From NCBI RefSeq assembly GCF_003957295.1, contig NZ_RQPJ01000003.1, positions 275,994-339,993 of the forward strand: a stretch of DNA of 64,000 nucleotides, written 5' to 3'. Of the stretch, positions 19,336 to 28,800 are shown piece by piece. The number at the start of each line of letters is the position of its first letter. Position 1 is the first letter of the stretch. The position numbers and the translations under genes were made by a program. The notes beneath the pieces are model-generated. The model was not told the origin of the DNA, did not search any database, and saw only the letters and a list, made by a program, of their open reading frames with translations. Source of the DNA: Arenibacter aquaticus (GTDB lineage Bacteria; Bacteroidota; Bacteroidia; Flavobacteriales; Flavobacteriaceae).

Positions 19336-21009
19336 TTAATACCCTGGATTCTGCTCCAATATTGCTCCCGTATTTCTTTCTATCTCACGGTTAGGTATTG
19401 GCCATAGGTTATGGTAATCCTCAATAGGATAACTTTCATATTTACCATTATTAAAAGGATGATGTAAAGTTCTTCTTTCATCTATTAATCCCAATCTATT
19501 CAAGGTCATTACCCTAGATTCTTCCCAAGTTAATTCCCTAGCCCTTTCGTCGAGAATATAGTCAATATCAACATCACCTTCTTCAACTGGCGTGGCATTA
19601 GCTCTTGCTCTAATAACATTAATATCCGCGGTAGCATTGGCCAAATCACCATTGTTTAGGTAGGCTTCCGCCCTTAAAAGATAAGTTTCTGCCAAACGAA
19701 TGTTATAATGATCCCTAAAGGTTTGAGACGCATTTCTTGTCACCTCACCTGTTTCAAAATCAACGAATACCTCATCTGGAAAATCGTTGATAGGCGTTGC
19801 TTTGGCGAAAATGGCATTCCAATACCTCTTGTATATTGTATTTCCACTCTCATCAAATGCATTGTCAGCAACGATATTCTTCCCAAAATATTCAGACTCA
19901 GGATTATCGGCCACTAGATCCCTAATAATGTTATATTCAGAATTACGCATATCATTGGGATCACTCTCCCAAATGTCCTCCAAAACATAATCTGAAGGGG
20001 CAAACCATCCTATACCTCTACCCCCATTCTGGGTTGTAGGAGCAAAAAATAGTGGTTTTCCATCCAATCCAGTTAAGTTATAATATCCAGGACAAAGAAA
20101 TTGAGTCAAAATACTACCCCGGCCACCACCGGTAACATTGTATTCATACTGCGCCACCCAAATAGCTTCGGTGTTTCCCGAATTGCGGTTTTGATTACCT
20201 CTTCTAAAAAGGTCACCATATACGTCACCTTCCAAATTCATTTTGTTTCCGAATCGTGAAGTCATCAAGGCATAGTCCGGGTTGTCTATAACCGCAGTAG
20301 CACTGGCAATTGCCTTATCATATTCACCCGTATTGATATATAATTCCGCTAAAAGATGATATGCAGCAGCATTAGTCAATCTACCCTCCTCCCACAAATC
20401 ACCAACATCAGGTAAATTTGCAGCGGCAAATTCCAAATCACTTATAATTTGAGCATACACCTCATCAAGGCTAGCCCTAACATAATCTCTTTTAGCCTCA
20501 GTAGTTTCTTCCAATACAAGGGGCACACCTCCGTATAAATTAGCCAAATTCCTATAAGAAAAGGCTCTAAGAAAACTTGCTTCTGCCTTTAGAATAGTAC
20601 GTTGCTCTTCTGTATCGAACTCGGTGTTCTCACCATCAATTCTTCCCAAAACAACATTGGCATCAAAAATGATGGAATAATAACGCGTCCAAATGTTCGT
20701 TACATACGTATTTTCCGGGGTAAGGGAAGCTGAGTACGAGTTAAGGCCTGCTGTAGCCGCTGTGGCCGCATAAGCCATATCCGTTGAAAAATTCCAAACA
20801 AATGGTCCGTACAACGCTGCCCAGACATTATACAAATCGGTCAGATTATACAAACTTGCCACCGCTTGATTGAATTGATCAAAAGTCTGATAAGAATTTT
20901 CCGCACTGTAGAAGTCCAAAACATCTTCTTCCAACCATTCTTCTTCCTTACAAGAAAAGAAACTAAGGAATAGGAATATAAAAACTATTGTATATCTATT
21001 TTTTTTCAT
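19336..21009 (-). CDS. SusD/RagB-family glycan-binding lipoprotein
   Basis: A 557-residue outer-membrane surface lipoprotein that captures oligosaccharides for the partner SusC channel. The start at 21009 (MKKNRYTIVFIF) gives a clean lipobox (FLSFFSC); an ATG at 21033 would overlap susC and prepend a non-signal sequence. The N-terminal SusD fold (about 75-250) contains typical TPR-like helices, such as ILKAEASFLRAFSYRNLANLYGGVPL. The RagB C-terminal part contains YLLRAEAYLNNGD and ends in NPGY, a common SusD ending. It lies 10 bp after the susC stop and forms a standard tandem pair. Binding specificity cannot be read from sequence. Confidence 0.95.
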   Translation of the reverse strand: MKKNRYTIVFIFLFLSFFSCKEEEWLEEDVLDFYSAENSYQTFDQFNQAVASLYNLTDLYNVWAALYGPFVWNFSTDMAYAATAATAGLNSYSASLTPENTYVTNIWTRYYSIIFDANVVLGRIDGENTEFDTEEQRTILKAEASFLRAFSYRNLANLYGGVPLVLEETTEAKRDYVRASLDEVYAQIISDLEFAAANLPDVGDLWEEGRLTNAAAYHLLAELYINTGEYDKAIASATAVIDNPDYALMTSRFGNKMNLEGDVYGDLFRRGNQNRNSGNTEAIWVAQYEYNVTGGGRGSILTQFLCPGYYNLTGLDGKPLFFAPTTQNGGRGIGWFAPSDYVLEDIWESDPNDMRNSEYNIIRDLVADNPESEYFGKNIVADNAFDESGNTIYKRYWNAIFAKATPINDFPDEVFVDFETGEVTRNASQTFRDHYNIRLAETYLLRAEAYLNNGDLANATADINVIRARANATPVEEGDVDIDYILDERARELTWEESRVMTLNRLGLIDERRTLHHPFNNGKYESYPIEDYHNLWPIPNREIERNTGAILEQNPGY

Positions 21010-21019
21010 GATTATCTTT

Positions 21020-24000
21020 TTAAAATTCAACATTTAGACCTAGTGAATAATTTGCCATTACAGGACTATATCCCCAAGTATAGGTTGACCCTACTTCTGG
21101 ATCCCATCCACGCCATTTTGTAAACGTATGCAAGTTCTTTCCACTTATGAATAGTCTTAAACTACTAAAACCAAGTTTTTCAAGAACTTTCTTATCAACA
21201 TCATATGATAGGGAAACATCCTGAATACGCACAAAGTTTCTTTGCATATATCTGTTAGGCTCGTAGGTTGCGGCAACATCCAACCTTCTAAACCTGGCAT
21301 CTGTATTCTCTGGCATCCAATAATCCCATGCTCCTGTTGGAAAATTCTGAGAATCGAATCGCTCCAGAATAGTGTTCGATCCAAAAATCAAAGCATCGGT
21401 TCCATAATAGTAATCCTTTCCTCCCTGAATGGAATTGATAAAGGCGTACAAACTAAAATTCTTGTAACGAACCGTATTAGCGATACCAAAACGATAACCA
21501 GGGTCATTATATCCCAAAATTTTTCTGTCATCAAGGGATGAATAAGCGCCATCATCATTTAAATCGGCAATCTTATAGGTACCGGGAAAAAAACCATTGG
21601 GAATATTCCCAGCTTCTTCATCGGCCAATTGCCACATACCTGTAATCTCATAATCATAGACCACATTGGTAGGCTCCCCTATGAACAACTGATCTGAAGT
21701 TAAATCATCTTCTATACCATCTCCATCATTATCTATCCCCAAGACTGATACAATTTCATTTCTGTTTCTGGAATAGTTAAACGTAGTTTCCCATTTCAAA
21801 TCCTTATTATTGATCCATTTACTGGTCAAAGAAAATTCAAGTCCATGGTTTTTAACTTCACCAATATTGGTATTGATACTACTAAAACCAGAAGTAGTGG
21901 GCAAATCAATAGCATAAAGGATATCTTTTGTAGAATTGTTATAATATTCCACATTACCCGTAAGCTTTGAATTAAAAAAGGCAAAATCAGCACCAAGATT
22001 CAATCCTGTTGTAGTTTCCCAGCCTAATTCATTATTAGCCAAAGACGAGATCGACTGTGTTATGGTGGTTGTTCCGCCGTCTCCAAAAACATAACCATAA
22101 TTACCGTCTACCGTTGCATTTACTACAGCCTGGGTATCATACCTACCTATACCCCTACGACCTGTAGTACCATAGGACCCCCTAAGTTTCAAATAATTCA
22201 ACAATTTGGAATCTCTATTGAAAAAGTTCTCCTCACTAACTACCCAGCCAAAAGCCATGGATGGAAAGACACCAATTTTATCCTCTGTACCAAAACCAGA
22301 GAAACCATCTCTCCTTACGGTACCCGTCAACAAATATTTGCTATCGTAGTTATACTGCAAACGTCCCATGGTATATAAACTCGTTTCCTTTTCCGCACCT
22401 GTATTAACCCCGTACAGACTAGCATCACCGGCCTCTAGGGAATTATACCCTAATATATCATTGGTAAAATTTTGTGCATTCACATTGGTAAAAGAATAAT
22501 TGCGCTCTTCCACACCATAAAGAAGTGTAGCGCTTATATTGTGCACCCTATTAAAAGTCTTGTCGTAACTTAAAATATTATCCACTGTCCAATCATAATA
22601 AGTTGCCCCATTTTTATAACCATAACCCGTGAAATTTGCATCTGTTGGATCAAAATTATTATGATTAACCGTTCTATAATTTTGTGAAAAGTTGATTCGA
22701 TAATTCAAACCATCTATCGGCAATTTAACGTCTGCATGTATGTTGGCAAATAGGTTTAAGTGCTTCTCCTCATCATCGGTTTCAAGATCCAACAAAGGAT
22801 TGGTCCATGTAGCCTGAAGTATTTGCCTGGGGGTAACACCATCATCCTCGTACAAAGGTGTCCATGGCATTACCAAAGACGCAGTAGCTACACGTGGGGT
22901 CTCACCATCATAGTCACTGGTAGTAACAAATGTTTCTGTACCTACCTTCAACCAATCATTGATAGTAGCATCCAAGTTCATACGATAATTCACTTTCTTA
23001 TATGTATCGTTTATTACAAATCCCTGAACATCCGTTAGACCTCCTGAAAAGAAGTACCCAAAATTCTCAGACCTACCGGTAACACTAAGATTATGATTAT
23101 TGATATAGCCATCGCCCGTAAGCATATCGTACATACTATTATCCGTGCCATTATTGTAGCCGTCTATCATTTGGTTTGTAGGAAAGAATTTAGTAATATC
23201 AAATGTAGGATCTGAATCCAAATACCCAGACTCTTCTGTTCTAGAACCATTTTCCCAATAAGCATCAGGTAAAAACCCTTTCAATTCGGCCGCACCCATT
23301 GGCTCCAAAGCCGTATTGGTAGGGGTTTGAACCGCATAACTAGCAGAATAACTTATCTGGGGCTTGCTAACAACTTTACCTTTTTTGGTGGTTATCAATA
23401 TCACCCCATTGGCAGCCTGTGAACCATAGATGGCAGCAGAACTGGCATCCTTTAAAACATCTACCGATTCAATATCCGCCTTGTTCAAATCAACAAGATT
23501 TCCCCTATATATAATTCCATCCACTACAATTAGAGGTTGATTTGCCGCCGAACCGCTGGAAAGCGAATTCTGCCCCCTAATAGAGATGGTTGGATCTTCA
23601 CCGGCTGCATCTGTAGCGCCAATATTCAATCCTGCGACAGAACCTTGCATGGCAGACAAAATAGAAACATTGGGAACTTCCGCCATTCTTTCCACATCAA
23701 CACTAGTAACAGCTCCGGTCAGGTCACTTTTCTTGGCAACACCATATCCGATGGCCACAAATTCTTCCAAACCAATAATATCCGATTCCATGCTAACATT
23801 CATAGAATCACCTGTCACCGTAACTTCAAGGGTTTTCATACCTATGTATGAGAAAACCAAGACGTCATTGGCAGCAGCAGAAATAGAATAGTTTCCATCA
23901 AAATCCGTAACCACCCCTGTACTTGTACCTTTTACAACCACAGAAACACCTGGTAAAGGACCATCAAACTCATCTACCACCACCCCTGTAACAGTATTCT

Positions 24001-24394
24001 GAACTACTTTATTGGGAGTCGTCATACTTTTGGGCGAAATGATAATCTGCTTATCCATTAAGGAAAAGGCTACATCTTCACCGGCAAAAAGATTCTCGAG
24101 GATTTTGGAAATTTTCCACTCATCCACATCTATACTTACCTTCTTCTCTACATTAACTAGATTATTGTTATAAACAAAGAAAAACTCACTGCTTTCTTCA
24201 ATTTGGGTCAACACCTGTTTAATGGAAGTATTCGTCACATTAAGCGACAGCTTCGTATCCTGCGAATAACTGGATGACGGAGCCGCCATAAAAGACGACA
24301 AACACATAATTAAAACAATTAATTTCATAATGAGGAACATTTTGGAAGACGGAAACACCTTTAAGGCTTTCCCTACCATTAACTTTTTTTTCAT
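21020..24394 (-). CDS. SusC/RagA-family TonB-dependent receptor with STN domain
   Basis: A 1124-residue outer-membrane importer. After the signal sequence (cleavage near SSYSQ) there is an STN domain (about 47-120, LSLNVTNTSIKQVLTQIEE). A carboxypeptidase-D-like regulatory domain follows (about 130-215, VTGVVVDEFDGPLPGVSV), then the plug (VAIGYGVAKKSDLTGAVTSV onwards) and a C-terminal beta-barrel ending in an aromatic residue (LGLNVEF). The STN domain is the part that contacts FecR anti-sigma factors in transducing receptors. A FecR and an ECF sigma gene lie directly upstream, so substrate-sensing control is expected. It is paired with SusD 10 bp downstream. Length is typical for STN-containing SusC. 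Confidence 0.96.
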   Translation of the reverse strand: MKKKLMVGKALKVFPSSKMFLIMKLIVLIMCLSSFMAAPSSSYSQDTKLSLNVTNTSIKQVLTQIEESSEFFFVYNNNLVNVEKKVSIDVDEWKISKILENLFAGEDVAFSLMDKQIIISPKSMTTPNKVVQNTVTGVVVDEFDGPLPGVSVVVKGTSTGVVTDFDGNYSISAAANDVLVFSYIGMKTLEVTVTGDSMNVSMESDIIGLEEFVAIGYGVAKKSDLTGAVTSVDVERMAEVPNVSILSAMQGSVAGLNIGATDAAGEDPTISIRGQNSLSSGSAANQPLIVVDGIIYRGNLVDLNKADIESVDVLKDASSAAIYGSQAANGVILITTKKGKVVSKPQISYSASYAVQTPTNTALEPMGAAELKGFLPDAYWENGSRTEESGYLDSDPTFDITKFFPTNQMIDGYNNGTDNSMYDMLTGDGYINNHNLSVTGRSENFGYFFSGGLTDVQGFVINDTYKKVNYRMNLDATINDWLKVGTETFVTTSDYDGETPRVATASLVMPWTPLYEDDGVTPRQILQATWTNPLLDLETDDEEKHLNLFANIHADVKLPIDGLNYRINFSQNYRTVNHNNFDPTDANFTGYGYKNGATYYDWTVDNILSYDKTFNRVHNISATLLYGVEERNYSFTNVNAQNFTNDILGYNSLEAGDASLYGVNTGAEKETSLYTMGRLQYNYDSKYLLTGTVRRDGFSGFGTEDKIGVFPSMAFGWVVSEENFFNRDSKLLNYLKLRGSYGTTGRRGIGRYDTQAVVNATVDGNYGYVFGDGGTTTITQSISSLANNELGWETTTGLNLGADFAFFNSKLTGNVEYYNNSTKDILYAIDLPTTSGFSSINTNIGEVKNHGLEFSLTSKWINNKDLKWETTFNYSRNRNEIVSVLGIDNDGDGIEDDLTSDQLFIGEPTNVVYDYEITGMWQLADEEAGNIPNGFFPGTYKIADLNDDGAYSSLDDRKILGYNDPGYRFGIANTVRYKNFSLYAFINSIQGGKDYYYGTDALIFGSNTILERFDSQNFPTGAWDYWMPENTDARFRRLDVAATYEPNRYMQRNFVRIQDVSLSYDVDKKVLEKLGFSSLRLFISGKNLHTFTKWRGWDPEVGSTYTWGYSPVMANYSLGLNVEF

Positions 24395-24430
24395 AATTTT
24401 GGTATGGTATTAATTAATACTATGTTACTT

Positions 24431-24495
24431 CCTGAATTCTCAGTTCAGGGGAATCTTTAGACAGGGAAGTGCGACAACACTTTCCTGTTTTTTTT
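24431..24495. promoter_or_regulatory. Two hairpins in the susC leader region
   Basis: CCTGAA/TTCAGG arms at 24431-24449 and a longer stem ACAGGGAAGTG/CACTTTCCTGT at 24461-24488 lie between fecR and susC. The longer stem is followed by eight T on the plus strand, not the minus strand. In the susC direction it is therefore a leader hairpin rather than a terminator. Confidence 0.5.
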
Positions 24496-24553
24496 AACTA
24501 TACTTCATTGGCTCAATTGTTTTGGTTGTTTTTATTAGAGTTTTGCTGTTTTG

Positions 24554-25609
24554 TTAATTTTTCACGGACAGTACAACCTTCCTTCTACTAAAGCTACCAT
24601 CCTCTTGTTTTTGGGATCCCCCTATTTTATACTCCATTGGAGACGACAAGCTTAATAACTTAAGCACCTGCTCCAGGGATTCGTCATTAAACGTTGCCGT
24701 AAAGCGGTAATCCTTTAATTCACTATCCGCAATTTCTATGTCAACGTTGTACCATTTTTCCAGTCTACTTACCACTTTCTCTATGTGATCTCCGTAAAAG
24801 ATAATTTTGCCATCCTTCCAGGCGGTATACTTGGCTATTTTAGCCTCTCTGCTACGGGACAATTTTCTCTCAGCAACATTGCACTCCACCACATCATTGG
24901 GCTTAAGGACCATTAACTCTTTTCGGTTTTCACTTTCTCCCTGTACCAGACTCACCTTGCCTTCCACCAATGCTACTTCCATAGTATCATATTCTTCGTA
25001 GGCGGAAACATTAAAAGAGGTACCGTACACCTTTACATCCACGTTGGATGTGTTTACTATAAAAGGTTTTGATTCATTTTTAGTTACTTCAAAATAGCCT
25101 TCCCCATCCAGATCCACTACCCTTTCATCTGTACTATCAAAATTAATGGGGAACCGCAGCGTACTTCCAGAATTAAGCCATACCGTGGTGCTGTCTGACA
25201 AAAGCAATTTGGTTCTAGTTCCATAAGACGCCTTAACCTCTTGGTATACTATTTCAGAGCTACCACTTATTAGTTGATTTGCCCCTAACAGATAATTGAA
25301 CAAAAATCCTAAGGCCATGGCCAGTATTAACACTGCCGCAACCCGAAGATTGCTATAGCCTGATTTACTTTTAAACCTAAATTCCGGTATACGTTTTTTT
25401 GTTTCTAATAGGGACGCCTCTATGTCAATAGAATTGGAAAGCACCAATTGCCCCGATCTTTTCCATAATTTCTCGTAAACATCAAACTTATCCTGATTCT
25501 CCTTAGACAAGGATATCCATTGGTCCAAGAATGTTTTTTCCTCTGAGCTTAGCCTACCTTGAAAAGATTTGGCTATCATTTGTTCAATATTTTTTTCCTT
25601 TTTTTCCAA
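24554..25609 (-). CDS. FecR-family anti-sigma factor
   Basis: A 351-residue inner-membrane regulator. An N-terminal cytoplasmic segment (about 1-85) contains FLDQWISLSKENQDKFDVYEKLW. A single membrane span follows (about 88-107, RVAAVLILAMALGFLFNYLL). The periplasmic FecR domain (about 120-220) has YGTRTKLLLSDSTTVWLNSGS and PFIVNTSNVDVKVYGTSFNVSAY, and a C-terminal DUF4974-type domain (about 265-340) has YNVDIEIADSELKDYRFTAT. It should bind the ECF sigma factor encoded upstream and release it when the STN domain of the adjacent SusC signals substrate. Its start lies about 420 bp from the sigma gene, more than is usual for such pairs. Confidence 0.95.
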   Translation of the reverse strand: MEKKEKNIEQMIAKSFQGRLSSEEKTFLDQWISLSKENQDKFDVYEKLWKRSGQLVLSNSIDIEASLLETKKRIPEFRFKSKSGYSNLRVAAVLILAMALGFLFNYLLGANQLISGSSEIVYQEVKASYGTRTKLLLSDSTTVWLNSGSTLRFPINFDSTDERVVDLDGEGYFEVTKNESKPFIVNTSNVDVKVYGTSFNVSAYEEYDTMEVALVEGKVSLVQGESENRKELMVLKPNDVVECNVAERKLSRSREAKIAKYTAWKDGKIIFYGDHIEKVVSRLEKWYNVDIEIADSELKDYRFTATFNDESLEQVLKLLSLSSPMEYKIGGSQKQEDGSFSRRKVVLSVKN

Positions 25610-26030
25610 TAGCTTTATAAATGCGGTTCAATAAGATGACGATCCTTAAAGCCCCCTACCCTACGTTTGTGTAAAAAAAAAGTTAAATTATTGTTTTAAA
25701 ACCATTCAAAAACAATCAATAAAGCATTGCCCAAGGCCTTAACCTCCCCAACAAACACAAGGGCTTAAGACATATACTCAAAAGAAACTTTAAAAAAATA
25801 GTAAATGTGAAAAAAATTGGCAAAAAACCAGTTTTTTTTCAAACAGAACTAACAAAAGCCTGCTATTAGATAAAAAGACGTTACAAGAACACCAATGAAA
25901 TGACACGGACAAGATTCCAGAAAGACTGGAAAATAGTATTACATAAAAAGTAGAAGATAGGCCTTGTAATTTAACACTAACTATATGCATGCTCAATATC
26001 ACAGCCCTTTGGACCAATAAGTAAATTGAC
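25610..26030. other. sigma-fecR spacer
   Basis: About 420 bases, A+T rich, with no supported gene. An uninterrupted leftward frame at 25790-26077 encodes a Cys/Phe-rich, low-complexity peptide overlapping the sigma gene and is not credible. The region probably holds the promoter of fecR-susCD. I could not identify a TAnnTTTG element in the correct orientation. Confidence 0.6.
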
Positions 26031-26648
26031 TTACAATTTTGAAGCAAAAAACAAAATAGCCAGTAACAAGATAGCAAAATAGGGTTGTAGATCTTTACGC
26101 AGCAGCCTTAATGCCCTACTTAAAAGTGCTTCGACCGCTTTACTTGAAATATTCATTTTATCACCAATTTCCTTATAGGTAAGATTCTCGAACCTACTGT
26201 ACTCAAAAGCCATTTTACTCTTTTTGGGAAGAGCGGAAATAGCATTAACCAGTAACTCCTCAAATTCCCGGGTCAATAGGGTGTTCTCCGCGTTTACCAC
26301 AAACTCCTCCATTTCCAGTTTATCATGGAGTTTTTCCAAGGTCTTCATTTGCCGTATATGATCTATACACCTGTTTCGGACCATAGTAGACAGATAAGCA
26401 GGAAGGCTCTTTATGGTATCTGCATTATGCCGATTGGCCCATAGGCGTACAAAACAATCCTGCACCAGACTTTGAGACTGATCCACATCATAAACATAGT
26501 TAACGGCATAGGCACAAAGTCCCTTATAGTACTTTCGAAAAATACTATCAAAGGCTTCTTCCTTTCCATTTTTCAATTCTGAAATCAAGAATTCATCGGG
26601 GGCTTGTTCTTTACATTTCATAGTCTCACTTTTACTTAGGCTTGCCAA
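26031..26648 (-). CDS. ECF sigma-70 factor (FecI-like, Bacteroidota type)
   Basis: A 205-residue extracytoplasmic-function sigma factor. Region 2 is at about 25-90 (FDSIFRKYYKGLCAYAVNYV, DQSQSLVQDCFVRLWANR) and region 4 at about 135-190 (ALPKKSKMAFEYSR, LTYKEIGDKMNISSKAVEALLSRALRLL). The C-terminus ends in a hydrophobic stretch (FAILLLAILFFA) after DLQPY, which could associate with the membrane. Translation could also start at Met10 (26621). It lies upstream of fecR and the STN-containing susC and very probably drives that operon. Confidence 0.94.
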   Translation of the reverse strand: MASLSKSETMKCKEQAPDEFLISELKNGKEEAFDSIFRKYYKGLCAYAVNYVYDVDQSQSLVQDCFVRLWANRHNADTIKSLPAYLSTMVRNRCIDHIRQMKTLEKLHDKLEMEEFVVNAENTLLTREFEELLVNAISALPKKSKMAFEYSRFENLTYKEIGDKMNISSKAVEALLSRALRLLRKDLQPYFAILLLAILFFASKL

Positions 26649-26713
26649 CTGTCATCAAACCTGTGCCAACAACAGTTAGCAATGGGACAATCATACTACA
26701 TTCCCCCAAATGC

Positions 26714-28294
26714 TTATTTAATGAATGACAAAATTCTCTTTCTCACTTTAAACCAACCGTTGTTTAAATCACCGTCACATTCCTCTATCAATATTTTTTT
26801 CAATTTCTCAGCTACCTCCTCATTACCTTCAAGTAGATTCTTCTCTTCCTTATAATCCTCTGGCAGATAGTATAATTGAAATATTTCATCGGCTGCAAAA
26901 TATCTGAGTTTCCAACCATCGTTAGACACAATTGCAGGACCCATAAACGAAGAGTACACTACATAATCATGCTCTTTGTGATTTTCACCTAACAACTCAG
27001 GAAGGTAAGAAACCCCATCTTTAAACTCAGGCAATTCAAAACCAACCAAATCGGCCATAGTAGCCATAAAGTCGTAGTTTGCAACCAAGGCATCGGAAGT
27101 TACTCCCTCCTTAATTTTTTCTGGCCACCTCACCATCAATGGCACTCGCACGCCTCCTTCCCAATTACTCCTTTTAACACCGGCCATACCATCATTGCCA
27201 TCAAACACATCACCCGCCAATTCACTATAATATTTGGTATTGACATCATCAAAGAACTCCCCGGTCTGCATATTTCTAACCGGCTTCAATATTCTACCTT
27301 CCTTGGTATAGTATATTTCATGGCCATTATCACCGGTAAAAACAACCATAGTGTTATCATCCAGCCCCAAAGCTTTTAATTCATTCATAATAATCCCCAC
27401 ATGGTCATCCAACATTTTCACCATAGAAGCATATTCCTTCTCTATCTGTGTAAGCCTGTCGTCATTTACAAAATCTTCATGCACGCTAGGTATAGCAACG
27501 GGACCATGAGGTAATTGGGTTGGATGGTACAAGAAAAATGGCTTGTCCTTATTATCCCTTATAAACGATACTATTTTTTCTATAAACAGATTTTGGGAAT
27601 AAACGGCCTTACCTTCCATATTCCATCGCTCAGCATAAGCTTTCTCTGTTTCCTTCTCCATAGTCTTTCCACAATTGGCCCAGGTATTACCTTCTATATT
27701 GACCAAATTGCCATTTTCAAATAGAAAAGGAGGGTAAAAGCCATGACAACGTACATGATCCAAGTATCCATAATAATAATCCCAACCATGTCTTTTCATC
27801 TGCTTATCTGTGGTAGAAAAACCCCATTCCAGTTTACCAACTTCCCCTGTAACATAACCTGCACTCTTGAAGATTTCAGCTAGAAAGACTTCATTTTCCG
27901 GAATCTCACCCAATTGATCGTTCAACTTCCGTTCTATTTCTTCTTGATCCATCTTGCCTCTGGAAATATTCATATAGGCACCTCCAGCAGTTATTTTCCA
28001 ACGATCTATTTGCGCATCGTGGTACCCAGAAATTAAACTAGCCCTTGCCGGAGCACAAAACATGCCTCCATAGGCATTTTCAAAACGCATGCCTTCCTTG
28101 GCTATATTATCAATATTAGGTGTGCTAATTATCTTCTGCCCTTCAGAGGACAGTAAGCCCCTGCCTAGATCATCTGCATAAATAAGTATCACGTTGGGTT
28201 TTTCCACCTTGCTATTTACTTCCTTTTTTACACCCGAACAACCTACAATTACCAAAACCGCGGTCAATAATCCAAAACAGTTTTTTACACTCAT
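26714..28294 (-). CDS. Sulfatase (S1 family), lipoprotein, CxPAR-type active site
   Basis: A 526-residue lipoprotein sulfatase with lipobox AVLVIVGC. Metal aspartates lie in YADDLGRG, the formylglycine Cys80 in FCAPARASLISGY and late metal ligands in TGDNGHE. The active-site motif is C-A-P-A-R rather than the C-S-P-S-R common in this window; Cys, Pro and Arg are retained, so activity is still expected. It is the first gene of the leftward block, 65 bp before the ECF sigma gene, and could share its transcript. The partner sulfated sugar is unknown. Confidence 0.93.
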   Translation of the reverse strand: MSVKNCFGLLTAVLVIVGCSGVKKEVNSKVEKPNVILIYADDLGRGLLSSEGQKIISTPNIDNIAKEGMRFENAYGGMFCAPARASLISGYHDAQIDRWKITAGGAYMNISRGKMDQEEIERKLNDQLGEIPENEVFLAEIFKSAGYVTGEVGKLEWGFSTTDKQMKRHGWDYYYGYLDHVRCHGFYPPFLFENGNLVNIEGNTWANCGKTMEKETEKAYAERWNMEGKAVYSQNLFIEKIVSFIRDNKDKPFFLYHPTQLPHGPVAIPSVHEDFVNDDRLTQIEKEYASMVKMLDDHVGIIMNELKALGLDDNTMVVFTGDNGHEIYYTKEGRILKPVRNMQTGEFFDDVNTKYYSELAGDVFDGNDGMAGVKRSNWEGGVRVPLMVRWPEKIKEGVTSDALVANYDFMATMADLVGFELPEFKDGVSYLPELLGENHKEHDYVVYSSFMGPAIVSNDGWKLRYFAADEIFQLYYLPEDYKEEKNLLEGNEEVAEKLKKILIEECDGDLNNGWFKVRKRILSFIK

Positions 28295-28800
28295 ACCTTA
28301 TATATATCAAATAAAATTCAAAAAAAAAATCAAACAGTCGTAAACAATAATAGTTCACAATAGGCAAAAATTCCAAGTCTATTTTTCGAAATATGTATTT
28401 TGCACCACTTATTAATGACAAATTAATATTCTATAACAAACAAGGCACAACCCAGTTCTTAAAATATTTTATAAATATAAATAAATAAGCGCAAAACATT
28501 TTGTTTAAAATTAATGTTAATTTAAAACTATACAACAAATATCTGATTATCAATTATTTAAATGTCCAAAAATATTACACAAAGTAATTTTAATGCATAA
28601 ATTTTTCTATGAAACTTGTCCATCTTCCTGATTAAACCTACTTTTAAATCATATTTTACAAAGTATTATTCATGCATTGTAGTTTTCACAGCGAATACGA
28701 TTTCGTAATTAGGAATATATGGATTCAAAAAAAAGAACCTTACATACCTCTTAAAATTTAGAAACAAGTCCATAAGAAATTCGATACCATCATTATAGAT
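28295..28800. promoter_or_regulatory. Divergent intergenic region between blocks B and C
   Basis: About 505 bases, extremely A+T rich, separating divergent sulfatase genes. It should contain the promoters for both directions. One weak minus-strand TAnnTTTG match exists (28567-28574), but its upstream spacing is wrong for a -33 TTTG, so I do not call it. No gene is supported. Confidence 0.6.

Noticed and set aside
24461-24495. Terminator between fecR and susC
   Set aside because: The T-run follows the stem on the plus strand, opposite to transcription of fecR and susC, so it is not an intrinsic terminator for that operon.
25790-26077. Leftward frame in the sigma-fecR spacer (95 codons)
   Set aside because: The translation is a Phe/Cys/Leu-rich low-complexity peptide overlapping the sigma gene, with no sign of coding bias.
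28567-28574. Minus-strand TAnnTTTG match in the divergent region
   Set aside because: No TTTG-like -33 element lies at the right distance, and such matches are expected by chance in A+T-rich DNA.
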